This document shows positions 1 through 8,221 of a stretch of 64,000 nucleotides of DNA, one piece after another. The notes under the pieces were generated by a model. The model saw nothing but the letters and a program-made list of their open reading frames with translations, made no database searches and was not told where the DNA came from. A program made the position numbers and the translations under genes. Source of the stretch: Bacillota bacterium (GTDB lineage: Bacteria; Bacillota_I; Bacilli_A; Izemoplasmatales; UBA1188); contig JAEYPN010000031.1 in assembly GCA_023410715.1 (NCBI GenBank), positions 1 to 64,000 of the forward strand. The letters run 5' to 3'. The stretch's first letter is position 1; each line of letters opens with the position of its first letter.

Positions 1-20
1 ATCACGCTTTCTATACTAAT

Positions 21-29
21 ATTATACCA
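21..29 (-). promoter_or_regulatory. Extended -10 promoter reading out of the window
   Basis: The minus strand reads TGGTATAAT here. It is the same extended -10 form seen in front of many genes in this window. There is no good -35 box. It would drive a minus-strand gene beginning before base 1. Confidence 0.5.
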
Positions 30-82
30 TTTTACCCTCTAAATGGCCAGAATTAGTTATCCACGGGAAAACTCACAAAAAT

Positions 83-120
83 AAAAAAAGACCATCAACA
101 AATTTACTTTGTCAACAGTC
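83..120 (-). terminator. Rho-independent terminator after deoB
   Basis: On the minus strand a 13-bp stem (GACTGTTGACAAA pairing with TTTGTTGATGGTC, several G:U pairs) is followed by seven T. A second hairpin (AAAGAGATAA/TTATCTCTTT) overlaps the deoB stop just before it. Together they close the lepA-hemW-xerD-deoB run. Confidence 0.85.
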
Positions 121-136
121 TGAAAGAGATAATTTC

Positions 137-1312
137 TTATCTCTTTAATAAATCCTCTATTTCTTCACCTATAGCGATATCTTTAACGTTAAATAACCTG
201 CCAATTGTTTTACCAATATCGGCATAACTTTTTCTTGAATTTAAAATCTTTGAATTAACTTTATTACCATAAATCATTAGTGGTACCATTTCTCTTGTAT
301 GGTCTGTTCCTTTGTATGTTGGATCATTACCATGATCAGCAGAAATCATTATAATATCATCTTCACGTAAATTGTCTAGTACTGGTCTTAAATCACGGTC
401 AAATTCCTCAAGACACATTTTATAACCTTTAACGTCGCGTCTATGACCATACATTGCATCAAAATCTACTAGATTAATAAAGCATAAGCCATTAAAATCC
501 CTGTTTTTAACTAAATCAAGTGTTCTTTCCATCCCATCATGATTTGATTTTATAGAATAATGTTCTGTAATACCTTTTGTATTAAAAATATCATTAATTT
601 TACCAACGCTAATAACATCAAATCCAGCTTCTTTTAAATAGTCTAGCGTTGTCTCATTTGTAGGTGATAACGCATAATCGTGACGATTTGGTGTTCTTAA
701 ATAACCATTTTCTGTTTTAATATAAGGACGGGCAATTACTCTTCCGACTTTATATCTTTCATCAAGAGTTAATTCACGAGCAATATGGCAAATTTCATAT
801 AACTCCTCTAAAGGTATAACTTTTTCATTTGCAGCAATTTGTAAAACTGAATCAGCTGAAGTATAAACTATTAAATCGCCTGTTTTCTCTTGGTGCTCCC
901 CGTATTTTTCAATAATCTCTGTTCCAGATGCTGAAATATTACCGATAATACCTCTTTTACATCTTCTTGATAATTCATCAAGTAACTCTTTTGGAAAACC
1001 AGTTTCTGTAAATGTCTTAAAGGGTTTTAAGGTTTCAATTCCCATCATTTCCCAGTGCCCAGTCATTGTATCTTTACCACGTGATAATTCTTGTAATGTG
1101 GTAACAATACCTAAAGGTTTAACGGGATTTACCCCTTTAATCTCGGTTACATTTCCATAACCTAAAGTCTCTAAATTAGGTAAGTATATACCATTTTCTC
1201 TTTCTGAAATATGCTTAATGGTATTTGCGCCTTCATCATCAAATTCTTTAGCATCAGGGGCGTTTCCACAGCCAACGCTATCCATTATAATTAAAAATAC
1301 TCTTTTTATCAT
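137..1312 (-). CDS. deoB: Phosphopentomutase
   Basis: Interconverts (deoxy)ribose 1-phosphate and 5-phosphate in cytoplasmic nucleoside salvage. The 391-residue protein has the alkaline-phosphatase-superfamily layout of DeoB: an N-terminal metal site in DSVGCG (about residues 11-16), the core with GHWEMMG, and C-terminal metal ligands in SADHGND and GTDHTREM. Length is normal for the family. The ATG overlaps the xerD stop by one base (TAATG) and has an AAAGGTG site inside xerD, so the two are probably translationally coupled. The xerD-deoB order is also that of Bacillus subtilis. Nucleoside uptake genes (33.8-38.9 kb) and psuG (28.2 kb) could feed the same pool. Identification is firm. Confidence 0.96.
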   Translation of the reverse strand: MIKRVFLIIMDSVGCGNAPDAKEFDDEGANTIKHISERENGIYLPNLETLGYGNVTEIKGVNPVKPLGIVTTLQELSRGKDTMTGHWEMMGIETLKPFKTFTETGFPKELLDELSRRCKRGIIGNISASGTEIIEKYGEHQEKTGDLIVYTSADSVLQIAANEKVIPLEELYEICHIARELTLDERYKVGRVIARPYIKTENGYLRTPNRHDYALSPTNETTLDYLKEAGFDVISVGKINDIFNTKGITEHYSIKSNHDGMERTLDLVKNRDFNGLCFINLVDFDAMYGHRRDVKGYKMCLEEFDRDLRPVLDNLREDDIIMISADHGNDPTYKGTDHTREMVPLMIYGNKVNSKILNSRKSYADIGKTIGRLFNVKDIAIGEEIEDLLKR

Positions 1313-2211
1313 TATTTCACCTTTCTTCTTGGATATATTTCATCATATTTTTTAAATAAGACATCTTTACTAATGTGTGTGTAATTCTCGGTAGTTTGAA
1401 TATCCTCATGGCCTAACATTTCCTTAACCGCCATAATATCAGCTCCATTTTCAATTAAATGAGTCGCAAAGGAATGTCTTAATGTATGTGGTGATATTTC
1501 TTTATCTATCCCCGCTTTTAAAGCAAGTTCCTTAATAATTTTAAAGAAACCAATGCGGCTTAATCTTTCTCCATTTTTATTAATAAAGACCGCTTCTTTA
1601 TCTTTAAGTTTTAAAAGTGGTCTTGCCTCAATAATATATCTTCTTAAAGCTCTAATTGTTTCATCATTCATTGGCACAATTCTTTCTTTCGCACCTTTAC
1701 CGTTAACTTTAATTAAATTAACATTTAAATGAACATCGGTTAAGTTCAAATCTAAAATTTCTGAGACCCTTAGTCCTGAACCATAAATGAGCTTAATCAT
1801 CGCTTCATTTCTTTTATCAGTCGGTTTCTCGCCAATTGATAATTTAATCAAATTATCAACTTCATTAATTGACAAAACATTAGGTAGTTTTTTCTTTCTT
1901 TTTGGTGGTTCAATAAACAATAGAGGATTTTCATCGACTATTTTTTCTGTTATTAAAAACTTATGAAATGATTTAATGGAAGAGATCTTCCTGCTAACTG
2001 TTTTTTGTTCAAGACTTGCTTTTTTTAATTTATTTAAATAATTTCTAACATGAACAACAGTTATTTTGTTTGGGTCTTTTATCTCATAATTTTTTTTAAG
2101 AAAATTGATATAATCATCTAAGTCTCTTTTATATGCCATAATTGTATTAGGACTTAAATTTTTTGTGATTTTTAAGAAAAATAAATATTCCTTAAACGCA
2201 TTATCAAGCAT
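1312..2211 (-). CDS. xerD: Tyrosine recombinase XerD (XerC/D family)
   Basis: Site-specific recombinase that resolves chromosome dimers at dif with a Xer partner. The 299-residue protein has an N-terminal SAM-like DNA-binding domain (about 1-95) and a C-terminal catalytic domain with the expected residues: Arg148 in SGLRVSE, a Lys near 172, His242-x-x-Arg245 in HTLRH, His268 in GHED and nucleophile Tyr277. Start is the ATG after GAGGAG. The XerD rather than XerC label rests on the neighbouring deoB, which matches the B. subtilis xerD-drm arrangement; no second Xer gene lies in this window. No integrase-type N-terminal arm extension is present, so it is a housekeeping enzyme and not a phage integrase. 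Confidence 0.9.
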   Translation of the reverse strand: MLDNAFKEYLFFLKITKNLSPNTIMAYKRDLDDYINFLKKNYEIKDPNKITVVHVRNYLNKLKKASLEQKTVSRKISSIKSFHKFLITEKIVDENPLLFIEPPKRKKKLPNVLSINEVDNLIKLSIGEKPTDKRNEAMIKLIYGSGLRVSEILDLNLTDVHLNVNLIKVNGKGAKERIVPMNDETIRALRRYIIEARPLLKLKDKEAVFINKNGERLSRIGFFKIIKELALKAGIDKEISPHTLRHSFATHLIENGADIMAVKEMLGHEDIQTTENYTHISKDVLFKKYDEIYPRRKVK

Positions 2212-2223
2212 GTTATCACTCCT

Positions 2224-3327
2224 CTATAAAAAGATTTGTAATATTTGATTAGAAACATTCATCCCTTTATATGTTAACATTAAAAAACCATTTTTTATCT
2301 TAAGTAATTTCATATCAATATAAGTATTAATCATTGGATACTTTTCTAAAATTTTAATATTAAATTTTTCTTCAGTTTCCTTTATGTTAATACCTTTAGT
2401 TTTTCTAAGTCCCATAATAAATGTTTCAATTAAAATATCAGTTTCTTCAGCTATTTTATATGGTTCATTATTTTCTAATTTTTCAATATATTTAATAATA
2501 TTTTCTTCATTATAAAATCGCTTATTATCAACAAGTGAATGACTATTAGCTCCAAAGCCTAGATATTCATCTAAATCCCAGTATATTAAATTATGCAAAC
2601 TTTCCTTTTTATTTTTTGCATAGTTACTAAATTCATAGCGCTTAAAATGATTTTTAGTAAGTGTCGCATTAATAATCTTATGCATGTTATAAACTAAATC
2701 ATCATCAGGCTTTTGATATTCTTTATTTATAAGTTTCTTCATAAGAATTGTTTTGTCTTCATAAATTAATTCATAATAAGATAAGTGATCTATATCTAAA
2801 GATAAAAATAATTCTAAGTTATTTCTTACATCATCTATAGTTTCAAAAGGATAACCATAAATCATATCAATATTCACATCAAAACCATATAATTTAATTA
2901 AATCTATTTTACTTTTAACAAAATTATAATCATAATTTCTTCGCATAAGTTTTAAGGTCTTAATGTTAAAACTTTCAACCCCTAAACTAATTCTAGATAC
3001 CTTGTGTCTTTTTAAAGTTTCTAATAAATCTAAAGTTATATCATCTGGATTACCTTCAATGGTATATTCTTTTATTTTACTAATATCAACTATTTCCTCT
3101 AAAGTTAAAAACAATTCATCTAAGTAACTAGATAAACTGGTCGGTGTTCCACCACCAAGATAAATTGTTTCAACTTTACTTAAATCATATTTGTTATTTT
3201 TAATTTCTTTAATAAGAGCTTTTATATAACGTTTTTTAATGTTTTCGCTAAAAACGCCCTTAGTAAAATCACAATATTCACAAACATTATTACAAAAAGG
3301 CAGATGCACGTAAATCCCCTTTATCAT
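2224..3327 (-). CDS. hemW: HemW-like radical SAM protein
   Basis: Radical SAM protein of the oxygen-independent coproporphyrinogen oxidase-like group. HemW members are thought to be heme chaperones and not true HemN oxidases. The CxxxCxxC cluster ligands are Cys12, Cys16 and Cys19 followed by DF, the SAM-binding GGGTPTS lies near residue 58, and the C-terminal HemN domain ends a 367-residue protein, which is normal length. It sits directly after lepA, a pairing conserved across Bacillota. Start is the ATG with AGGAG upstream. No heme biosynthesis genes are visible nearby, so the physiological client is unknown. HemN activity cannot be excluded from sequence alone but is less likely. Confidence 0.9.
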   Translation of the reverse strand: MIKGIYVHLPFCNNVCEYCDFTKGVFSENIKKRYIKALIKEIKNNKYDLSKVETIYLGGGTPTSLSSYLDELFLTLEEIVDISKIKEYTIEGNPDDITLDLLETLKRHKVSRISLGVESFNIKTLKLMRRNYDYNFVKSKIDLIKLYGFDVNIDMIYGYPFETIDDVRNNLELFLSLDIDHLSYYELIYEDKTILMKKLINKEYQKPDDDLVYNMHKIINATLTKNHFKRYEFSNYAKNKKESLHNLIYWDLDEYLGFGANSHSLVDNKRFYNEENIIKYIEKLENNEPYKIAEETDILIETFIMGLRKTKGINIKETEEKFNIKILEKYPMINTYIDMKLLKIKNGFLMLTYKGMNVSNQILQIFL

Positions 3328-3336
3328 TTCTAACTC

Positions 3337-5169
3337 CTATTCGTCGTCAAGCTTTAGTACGCTCATGAAAGCTTCTTGTGGAATTTCCACGCTACCTACA
3401 GATTTCATACGTTTCTTTCCTTCTTTTTGTTTGCTAAGAAGTTTTTTCTTTCTTGATATGTCTCCACCATAACATTTAGCTAAAACGTCTTTACGCATGG
3501 CTTTAATGTTACAGCGGGCAATTACTTTACTACCAATAGCGGCTTGAACCGGAATTTCAAATAATTGACGTGGAATAATATCTTTTAATTTACTACATAA
3601 AATTTGTCCTCTTCTATAGGCAAAATCCTTATGAACAATAGTTGATAATGCATCGACAGGTTCCATATTAAGTAAAATATCCATTTTAACTAAATTAGAT
3701 GTCATATATGAACCAATCTCATAATCAAACGATGCATATCCTTTTGTTGATGATTTTAATTTATCAAAGAAATCATAAACAATTTCAAGTAGCGGAATAG
3801 TATAATGGAGACTTACTCTATTTTCATTTAAATATTCCATATTTTCAAATATTCCGCGCTTATTTTGGCAGATTTCCATTATAGCTCCCACATATTCTTT
3901 TGGGGTCATAACAGTCGCTTTAACCATTGGTTCATCAATGTGATCAATTCTTTGCGCATCTGGCATTAAGGCAGGGTTATCAATTTCAACCATCTCACCA
4001 TTTGTTAAGTAACAACGATAAATTACTGATGGTGATGTGGCAATTAAGTTTAAATTAAATTCTCTTTCAAGACGTTCTTGAATAATTTCCATATGCAATA
4101 AACCTAAGAAACCAGTTCTAAAACCATATCCTAAAGCTTGTGATGTTTCTGGTTCAAAAACAAGCGAAGCATCATTTAATTGAAGTTTTTCTAGCGCATC
4201 TTTTAAATTTACAAAATCACCATTATCAACTGGGTATAATCCACAGAAAACCATTGGATTTAGCTTTCTATATCCAGGAAGTGGGGTTTTTGTTTGGTTA
4301 TCAAATAAGGTTATCGTATCTCCAACATGAATATCTTTTACATTTTTTATCGAAGCCGATAAGAAACCAACATCACCAACTGTTAAATAGTCGCGCTCTT
4401 CTTCTTTTGGCGTTAATACGCCAACTTCACTTACCTCATAAACGGCACCAGTCGCAACCATCTTAATTTTATCACCTTTTGTTACAGTACCATTCATAAC
4501 TCTAATTTGCGGAATTACTCCTCTAAATGAATCATAATATGAGTCAAAAATTAGAGCTTCTAGTGGAACGGTTGGATCGCCACTTGGAGCTTTGACATCA
4601 GTGATTATTCTTTCTAAAATATTTTTAACACCAAGTCCTGTTTTAGCTGATGTTAAGCAGGCATTTTGTGCATCTAAACCAATAATATCTTCGATTTCTG
4701 CTTTTACCATATCAGGATCAGCGTTTGGTAAATCTATTTTATTAATAACCGGAATAATATCTAAGTTATTATCTAAAGCAAGATACACATTAGCTAAAGT
4801 TTGCGCTTCAATACCTTGGGCTGCATCGACAACTAAAAGAGCACCTTCGCAAGCTGCCAAACTTCTTGAAACTTCATAAGTAAAATCGACATGACCAGGA
4901 GTATCAATTAAATGGAAGATATACTCTTCTCCTGATTCAGATGTATAATTTAATTCCACCGCATTTAATTTGATGGTAATTCCTCTTTCACGCTCTAGAT
5001 CCATTGAATCAAGCAATTGTGCTTTCATCTCCCGTTTTTCAATGGCATTAGTTAGTTCTAAAATTCGATCTGCAAGCGTAGATTTCCCGTGATCGATATG
5101 GGCAATTATTGAAAAGTTACGTATGTACTTTTGTCTTATTAATAATTCATTTTTATTTGGAACACTCAT
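3337..5169 (-). CDS. lepA: Elongation factor 4 (LepA), ribosome-associated GTPase
   Basis: Translational GTPase acting on the ribosome (back-translocation or initiation quality). The 610-residue protein has a G1 loop AHIDHGKST near residue 23, the switch II DTPGHVDF, the NKID motif, then EF-G-like domains II, III and V and the LepA-specific C-terminal domain ending in a basic stretch (KEGKKRMK). Length and domain order are normal. Start is the ATG after AGAGG. It is first or second in a minus-strand run with the small membrane protein upstream and hemW downstream (9-base gap). Confidence 0.97.
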   Translation of the reverse strand: MSVPNKNELLIRQKYIRNFSIIAHIDHGKSTLADRILELTNAIEKREMKAQLLDSMDLERERGITIKLNAVELNYTSESGEEYIFHLIDTPGHVDFTYEVSRSLAACEGALLVVDAAQGIEAQTLANVYLALDNNLDIIPVINKIDLPNADPDMVKAEIEDIIGLDAQNACLTSAKTGLGVKNILERIITDVKAPSGDPTVPLEALIFDSYYDSFRGVIPQIRVMNGTVTKGDKIKMVATGAVYEVSEVGVLTPKEEERDYLTVGDVGFLSASIKNVKDIHVGDTITLFDNQTKTPLPGYRKLNPMVFCGLYPVDNGDFVNLKDALEKLQLNDASLVFEPETSQALGYGFRTGFLGLLHMEIIQERLEREFNLNLIATSPSVIYRCYLTNGEMVEIDNPALMPDAQRIDHIDEPMVKATVMTPKEYVGAIMEICQNKRGIFENMEYLNENRVSLHYTIPLLEIVYDFFDKLKSSTKGYASFDYEIGSYMTSNLVKMDILLNMEPVDALSTIVHKDFAYRRGQILCSKLKDIIPRQLFEIPVQAAIGSKVIARCNIKAMRKDVLAKCYGGDISRKKKLLSKQKEGKKRMKSVGSVEIPQEAFMSVLKLDDE

Positions 5170-5181
5170 ATGAAACCTCTT

Positions 5182-5457
5182 CTATTTAAAAACTTCAAAA
5201 ATCAATACAACAACATTAAAGGCAACGACAAATCCATTGATTGAACCACCGAAATTTGCGAACGACTTAGCCGTATGTCTTTCAACAGTTGGTGCAAGTA
5301 ACGCAGAAGCAAAGCCAATGGCGCCAATTAATAAACCTAAATAGTAAGTTATATTAGGATTATTAAAAAGCACAATAATTTCTAAACTGCCTAAAAATGT
5401 AACTAAAACAGCAACTATCCCTACAAGAACACTTATTAAACCACAATATTTTTTCAT
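5182..5457 (-). CDS. Small membrane protein, function unknown
   Basis: A 91-residue protein with about three hydrophobic helices (roughly 7-30, 38-57 and 70-90). There are few charged residues outside a short loop (PTVERHTAK, about 56-64). I do not recognise the family. It has its own AGGTGA site and ATG, and a TGATATAAT extended -10 lies about 20 bases upstream, so it is probably the promoter-proximal gene of the lepA operon (12-base gap to lepA). The consistent hydrophobic pattern, promoter and ribosome site make it a real gene; no role can be assigned. Confidence 0.7.
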   Translation of the reverse strand: MKKYCGLISVLVGIVAVLVTFLGSLEIIVLFNNPNITYYLGLLIGAIGFASALLAPTVERHTAKSFANFGGSINGFVVAFNVVVLIFEVFK

Positions 5458-5477
5458 TTGCTATTTCACCTAAAAAA

Positions 5478-5486
5478 ATTATATCA
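5478..5486 (-). promoter_or_regulatory. Extended -10 promoter for the lepA run
   Basis: Minus strand TGATATAAT, with predicted start about seven bases downstream. No recognisable -35. It lies between the rnpB terminator and the small membrane protein gene. Confidence 0.6.
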
Positions 5487-5511
5487 TATTTTGTTTTAAA
5501 AACCTAAATTT

Positions 5512-5540
5512 ATTTAAAAAGAGTGAAAATATTCACTCTT
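5512..5540 (-). terminator. rnpB terminator
   Basis: Minus strand hairpin AAGAGTGAAT/ATTTTCACTCTT followed by a T-run, immediately after the 3' strand of the rnpB P1 helix. Confidence 0.85.
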
Positions 5541-5869
5541 CACAATACTAGTAAGCCATGTTCTGTTTTAGGCAATTATTTATCTATACATTATTAGTAT
5601 CTCTTCTTTAGATTCATTTTTCCAAGAAAAGTTCCCCTACCATAATTTGGGTTTCTAGCTTGTGGGGTTTACCGCGTTTCATTATTTAACTTTCGTTAAA
5701 TACTCGTCTCTGTGGCACTTTACAATTACTTAAGCATTGCTACTTTTTCATCGCCATCACCAGTTAAGGTGTCTAAACTTATTGTTTTGTTTAGCACAAT
5801 CACTACAAGCATCTCAGCTTGTGCTAGCATGGACTTTCCTAACATTTCTGCTCAATTGCCCGGTATTGC
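5541..5869 (-). ncRNA. rnpB: RNase P RNA (type B)
   Basis: Catalytic RNA that matures tRNA 5' ends. On the minus strand the universally conserved blocks are present: GGAAAGTCCATGCTAGCAC and GCTGAGATGC near the 5' side, GCCACAGAGACGAG and TGAAACGCGGTAAACCCC centrally, and ACAGAACATGGCTTAC at the 3' side. Terminal CAATAC and GTATTG pair as helix P1 and set the ends to within a few bases. The about 330-base size and block spacing fit the Bacillus-type (B) form. It has its own promoter and terminator, and the plus-strand reading frames inside it are not genes. Confidence 0.95.
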
Positions 5870-5875
5870 ACAACT

Positions 5876-5904
5876 ATTATATCAAAACTTAAGATAATAT
5901 GCAA
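5876..5904 (-). promoter_or_regulatory. rnpB promoter
   Basis: Minus strand TTGCAT - 17 bases - TATAAT, placing the transcription start near 5869, at the 5' strand of P1. It is one of the few full -35/-10 promoters in the window, fitting a constitutive RNA gene. Confidence 0.85.
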
Positions 5905-5922
5905 ATATTAAATATTAATTTT

Positions 5923-6402
5923 TTATAACGAATTAGTGAGGCCAAGCATCTCACGCATATGAATTTCTTGACCATAAATGTTTTTAGAATTATAATTATC
6001 AAAAATATCCAATAGTTTATATAAATCAATCCACTTTGGTTTTTGATTTAACTCTAGTTCAGTTTTTGTTAAGTGTAGGGTTTTCGTATCTTCAATTACC
6101 TCTAAAACAAAATAATTATTTTCCCAGGTTGAATCAATAAAATATTCAATAACCTTAGCACCAACTTTATTCACTTTAGTTTTAAGTCCTGTTTCTTCTA
6201 AGACTTCACGAATGCAAGCTTCTTCTTCTGTTTCATTTTCTTCAATTCCGCCACCAGGTAAAACATATACATCAAGTTTTGGAGAATACACAACAAGAAT
6301 CTGATTTTTTTCGTTAATAATTATACCTCTAGATCCTCTTCTATAATTTTCCAAGTTAATATCTTCTTTTTCAATACCATCACCAAATATTTCAATTTGC
6401 AT
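5923..6402 (-). CDS. Nudix hydrolase
   Basis: Hydrolyses a nucleoside diphosphate linked to another moiety; the substrate is not predictable. The Nudix box is complete: GG-x5-E-x7-REV-x-EETGL, about residues 50-72 of 159, with the metal-binding REVLEE core. Start is the ATG after AAGGAGG, overlapping the end of the YczE-like membrane gene by 11 bases, so the two are co-translated. The short size without extra domains suggests a housecleaning or salvage enzyme. Confidence 0.88.
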   Translation of the reverse strand: MQIEIFGDGIEKEDINLENYRRGSRGIIINEKNQILVVYSPKLDVYVLPGGGIEENETEEEACIREVLEETGLKTKVNKVGAKVIEYFIDSTWENNYFVLEVIEDTKTLHLTKTELELNQKPKWIDLYKLLDIFDNYNSKNIYGQEIHMREMLGLTNSL

Positions 6403-7075
6403 TTTTGGCCTCCTTAATATGTAATTTTATAAAGATAAATTCATATAATGAAATCATCATTCCGACAAGTAAAGTATAAACGATTGTCCCAACCCCGATA
6501 TGATATGCTCTTAAAGCCATAAAAAAATTGGAATCATTAGATAAATCAAAGGCTAAACCCACAAAAATTGAAAGCATTAATGCAAATATTTCCCCAACAA
6601 ATTTCCCGTTTGCAAAGCTTGATTTCATCAAAGCGGATATCGAGCGACATAGTTCATCAATTGCAGGAATAACGTAATTTTTGATTGTAACAATATTAAG
6701 TCCAATAGCAATCAGATTAAACGCTACGATAAAATATGTTAGTGATAAAACTTGTGTAGATGGTTCGGGTAAAATATTGGTAAAGATATCAATGATAAAA
6801 CCAATAAAGTAACTAATCACACAAGGTAAGATATATTTAATACTAAATTTATTTTTTTGAATTAGGTTCGCAATAATTGAGACAATAAGACTAAAAATAG
6901 AATTCACAATCCTATAAGACCCATCAAGTCCAATTACAAGATTGGCAACAAGTGCATCCCATGATGAAACACCTAAACCAGACTTTAGCATAAAGGAAAC
7001 ACCAGCTCCAAGCAAAAATAAACCCCCGATATATAATATTACATTATAAACTGTTCTTTTCATAATCATCATCAT
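6392..7075 (-). CDS. YczE/YyaS-like integral membrane protein
   Basis: A 227-residue protein with about five or six hydrophobic helices; the N-terminal segment (GGLFLLGAGVSFMLKSGLGV, then SSWDAL) is typical of the YczE/YyaS/YitT-like membrane family of unknown function. It overlaps the upstream oxidoreductase gene by 32 bases and the downstream Nudix gene by 11, so expression is coupled. Several ATGs lie close together at the start (7075, 7072, 7069, 7063) without a clear Shine-Dalgarno; the residue before KRTVYN (ATG at 7063) is equally plausible as initiator. Confidence 0.75.
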   Translation of the reverse strand: MMMIMKRTVYNVILYIGGLFLLGAGVSFMLKSGLGVSSWDALVANLVIGLDGSYRIVNSIFSLIVSIIANLIQKNKFSIKYILPCVISYFIGFIIDIFTNILPEPSTQVLSLTYFIVAFNLIAIGLNIVTIKNYVIPAIDELCRSISALMKSSFANGKFVGEIFALMLSIFVGLAFDLSNDSNFFMALRAYHIGVGTIVYTLLVGMMISLYEFIFIKLHIKEAKNAN

Positions 7076-8165
7076 TAATAATCTTTTCTGCCATACCTAC
7101 AGCTGATAATATGGCATAAGTGACGTTTTTAACTTCTGTTACAACATCGCCAATAAAAAGATATTCTCCCTCCTGCATTTCCTTCATAATTTTCTGATAA
7201 TTTGTACTTACAACTTGACCAATCGCAATAATTAGTTCGCCCTCTACGTATGTTAATTCACCATTTGATTCAAGTCCAATTTTGCCTTGTCCAAGATACT
7301 CGTCAATACGTGTATCGAAGATAATTGGAATTTGATAATTGATAAGCATATCATATTCCTTAGGTTCAATTCGAGCAAGCTCTTTCGGTTTATGATAAAC
7401 TATTTTAACATTAATGTTTCCTTTTTTAAGTAAAATAGCTAAATCAACTGCTACATTACCTAATCCATATATATATACATTATGATATTCACTAATTCTT
7501 TCAGGATCTTTTTTTATTTTTTTTAAAACTTGTAAAGCATATTCATAGCCTTCTACTTCGTATTTTTTTCGTCTGGGGCTACTTAGACCAATCGCTGATA
7601 TGACATGATCATATCGAGTTTTTATTTCATCAAGTTCATCTTTAGTATTGATTTTTTTATTAAAGAAAAAGTTAATACCTAAGTTTTTTAAGTAAATATA
7701 CAGTTTATCTAAATATTCGTTTTTAAATTTATAATCAGGTACGGTTTGATAAATTATTCCGCCTATAAAATTATTTTTATCATAAACATCAATAAAGTAT
7801 CCTTTTTTTCTTAAGATAACTGCTAGAGAAAGGCCACTGACACCAGCGCCAATTATCGCTATTTTTTTATTATTTTCTTTTATTTCATAAGTACGGTCTA
7901 ATTCTTTTAAACCTAAATATAATTCTAAGGTTGGAAAATCAACATTCATTTCTTTACCGTTATAATTGCATTTTTGCATGCAGTATCCCCGGCATAAAGC
8001 ACCAGTAAATAAAGGAATAGGATTTGTCTTTAGTAATAAGTCTAAAGCTTCATCCTCCTTATTATTTTTATATAATCTGATTATTTCTTTAACGTTATTT
8101 TTAATAATACATGCATCTTGACATTTGTTTTTTATACAATTTAAGCATTTATTGATATTAATCAT
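7044..8165 (-). CDS. GltD-like FAD/NAD(P)-dependent oxidoreductase, stand-alone
   Basis: A 373-residue homologue of the glutamate synthase small subunit / dihydropyrimidine dehydrogenase domain II family. The N-terminal cysteine region (CLNCIKNKCQDAC near 8-20, and CRGYCMQKC near 59-67) would bind Fe-S clusters, followed by an FAD-binding GAGVSGLSL Rossmann motif near residue 107 and an NAD(P) GLGNVAVDLA motif near 217. It is shorter than typical GltD (about 450-490) and there is no glutamate synthase large subunit beside it. Electron acceptor and substrate are therefore unknown. It heads a three-gene run with the YczE-like and Nudix genes. The SD is AAGGAAG. Confidence 0.8.
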   Translation of the reverse strand: MININKCLNCIKNKCQDACIIKNNVKEIIRLYKNNKEDEALDLLLKTNPIPLFTGALCRGYCMQKCNYNGKEMNVDFPTLELYLGLKELDRTYEIKENNKKIAIIGAGVSGLSLAVILRKKGYFIDVYDKNNFIGGIIYQTVPDYKFKNEYLDKLYIYLKNLGINFFFNKKINTKDELDEIKTRYDHVISAIGLSSPRRKKYEVEGYEYALQVLKKIKKDPERISEYHNVYIYGLGNVAVDLAILLKKGNINVKIVYHKPKELARIEPKEYDMLINYQIPIIFDTRIDEYLGQGKIGLESNGELTYVEGELIIAIGQVVSTNYQKIMKEMQEGEYLFIGDVVTEVKNVTYAILSAVGMAEKIINDDDYEKNSL

Positions 8166-8190
8166 TTTGATACTTCCTTAAGTGTTTTAA

Positions 8191-8221
8191 TGAAAAAGTA
8201 ATCCTTTTAAAGAATTACTTT
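8191..8221 (-). terminator. Terminator after the DAC-like gene
   Basis: Minus strand AAAAAGTAATTC ... GGATTACTTTTT hairpin with a T-run, directly abutting the stop codon. Confidence 0.75.

Noticed and set aside
58..66. DnaA-box-like TTATCCACG
   Set aside because: A single near-match without clustering, AT-rich unwinding element or dnaA/dnaN neighbours; not an origin.
4140..4879. Plus-strand frames of about 95-108 codons
   Set aside because: Antisense shadows of lepA without ribosome sites.
5712..5897. Plus-strand 61-codon reading frame
   Set aside because: It lies antisense within the RNase P RNA gene and has no ribosome site.
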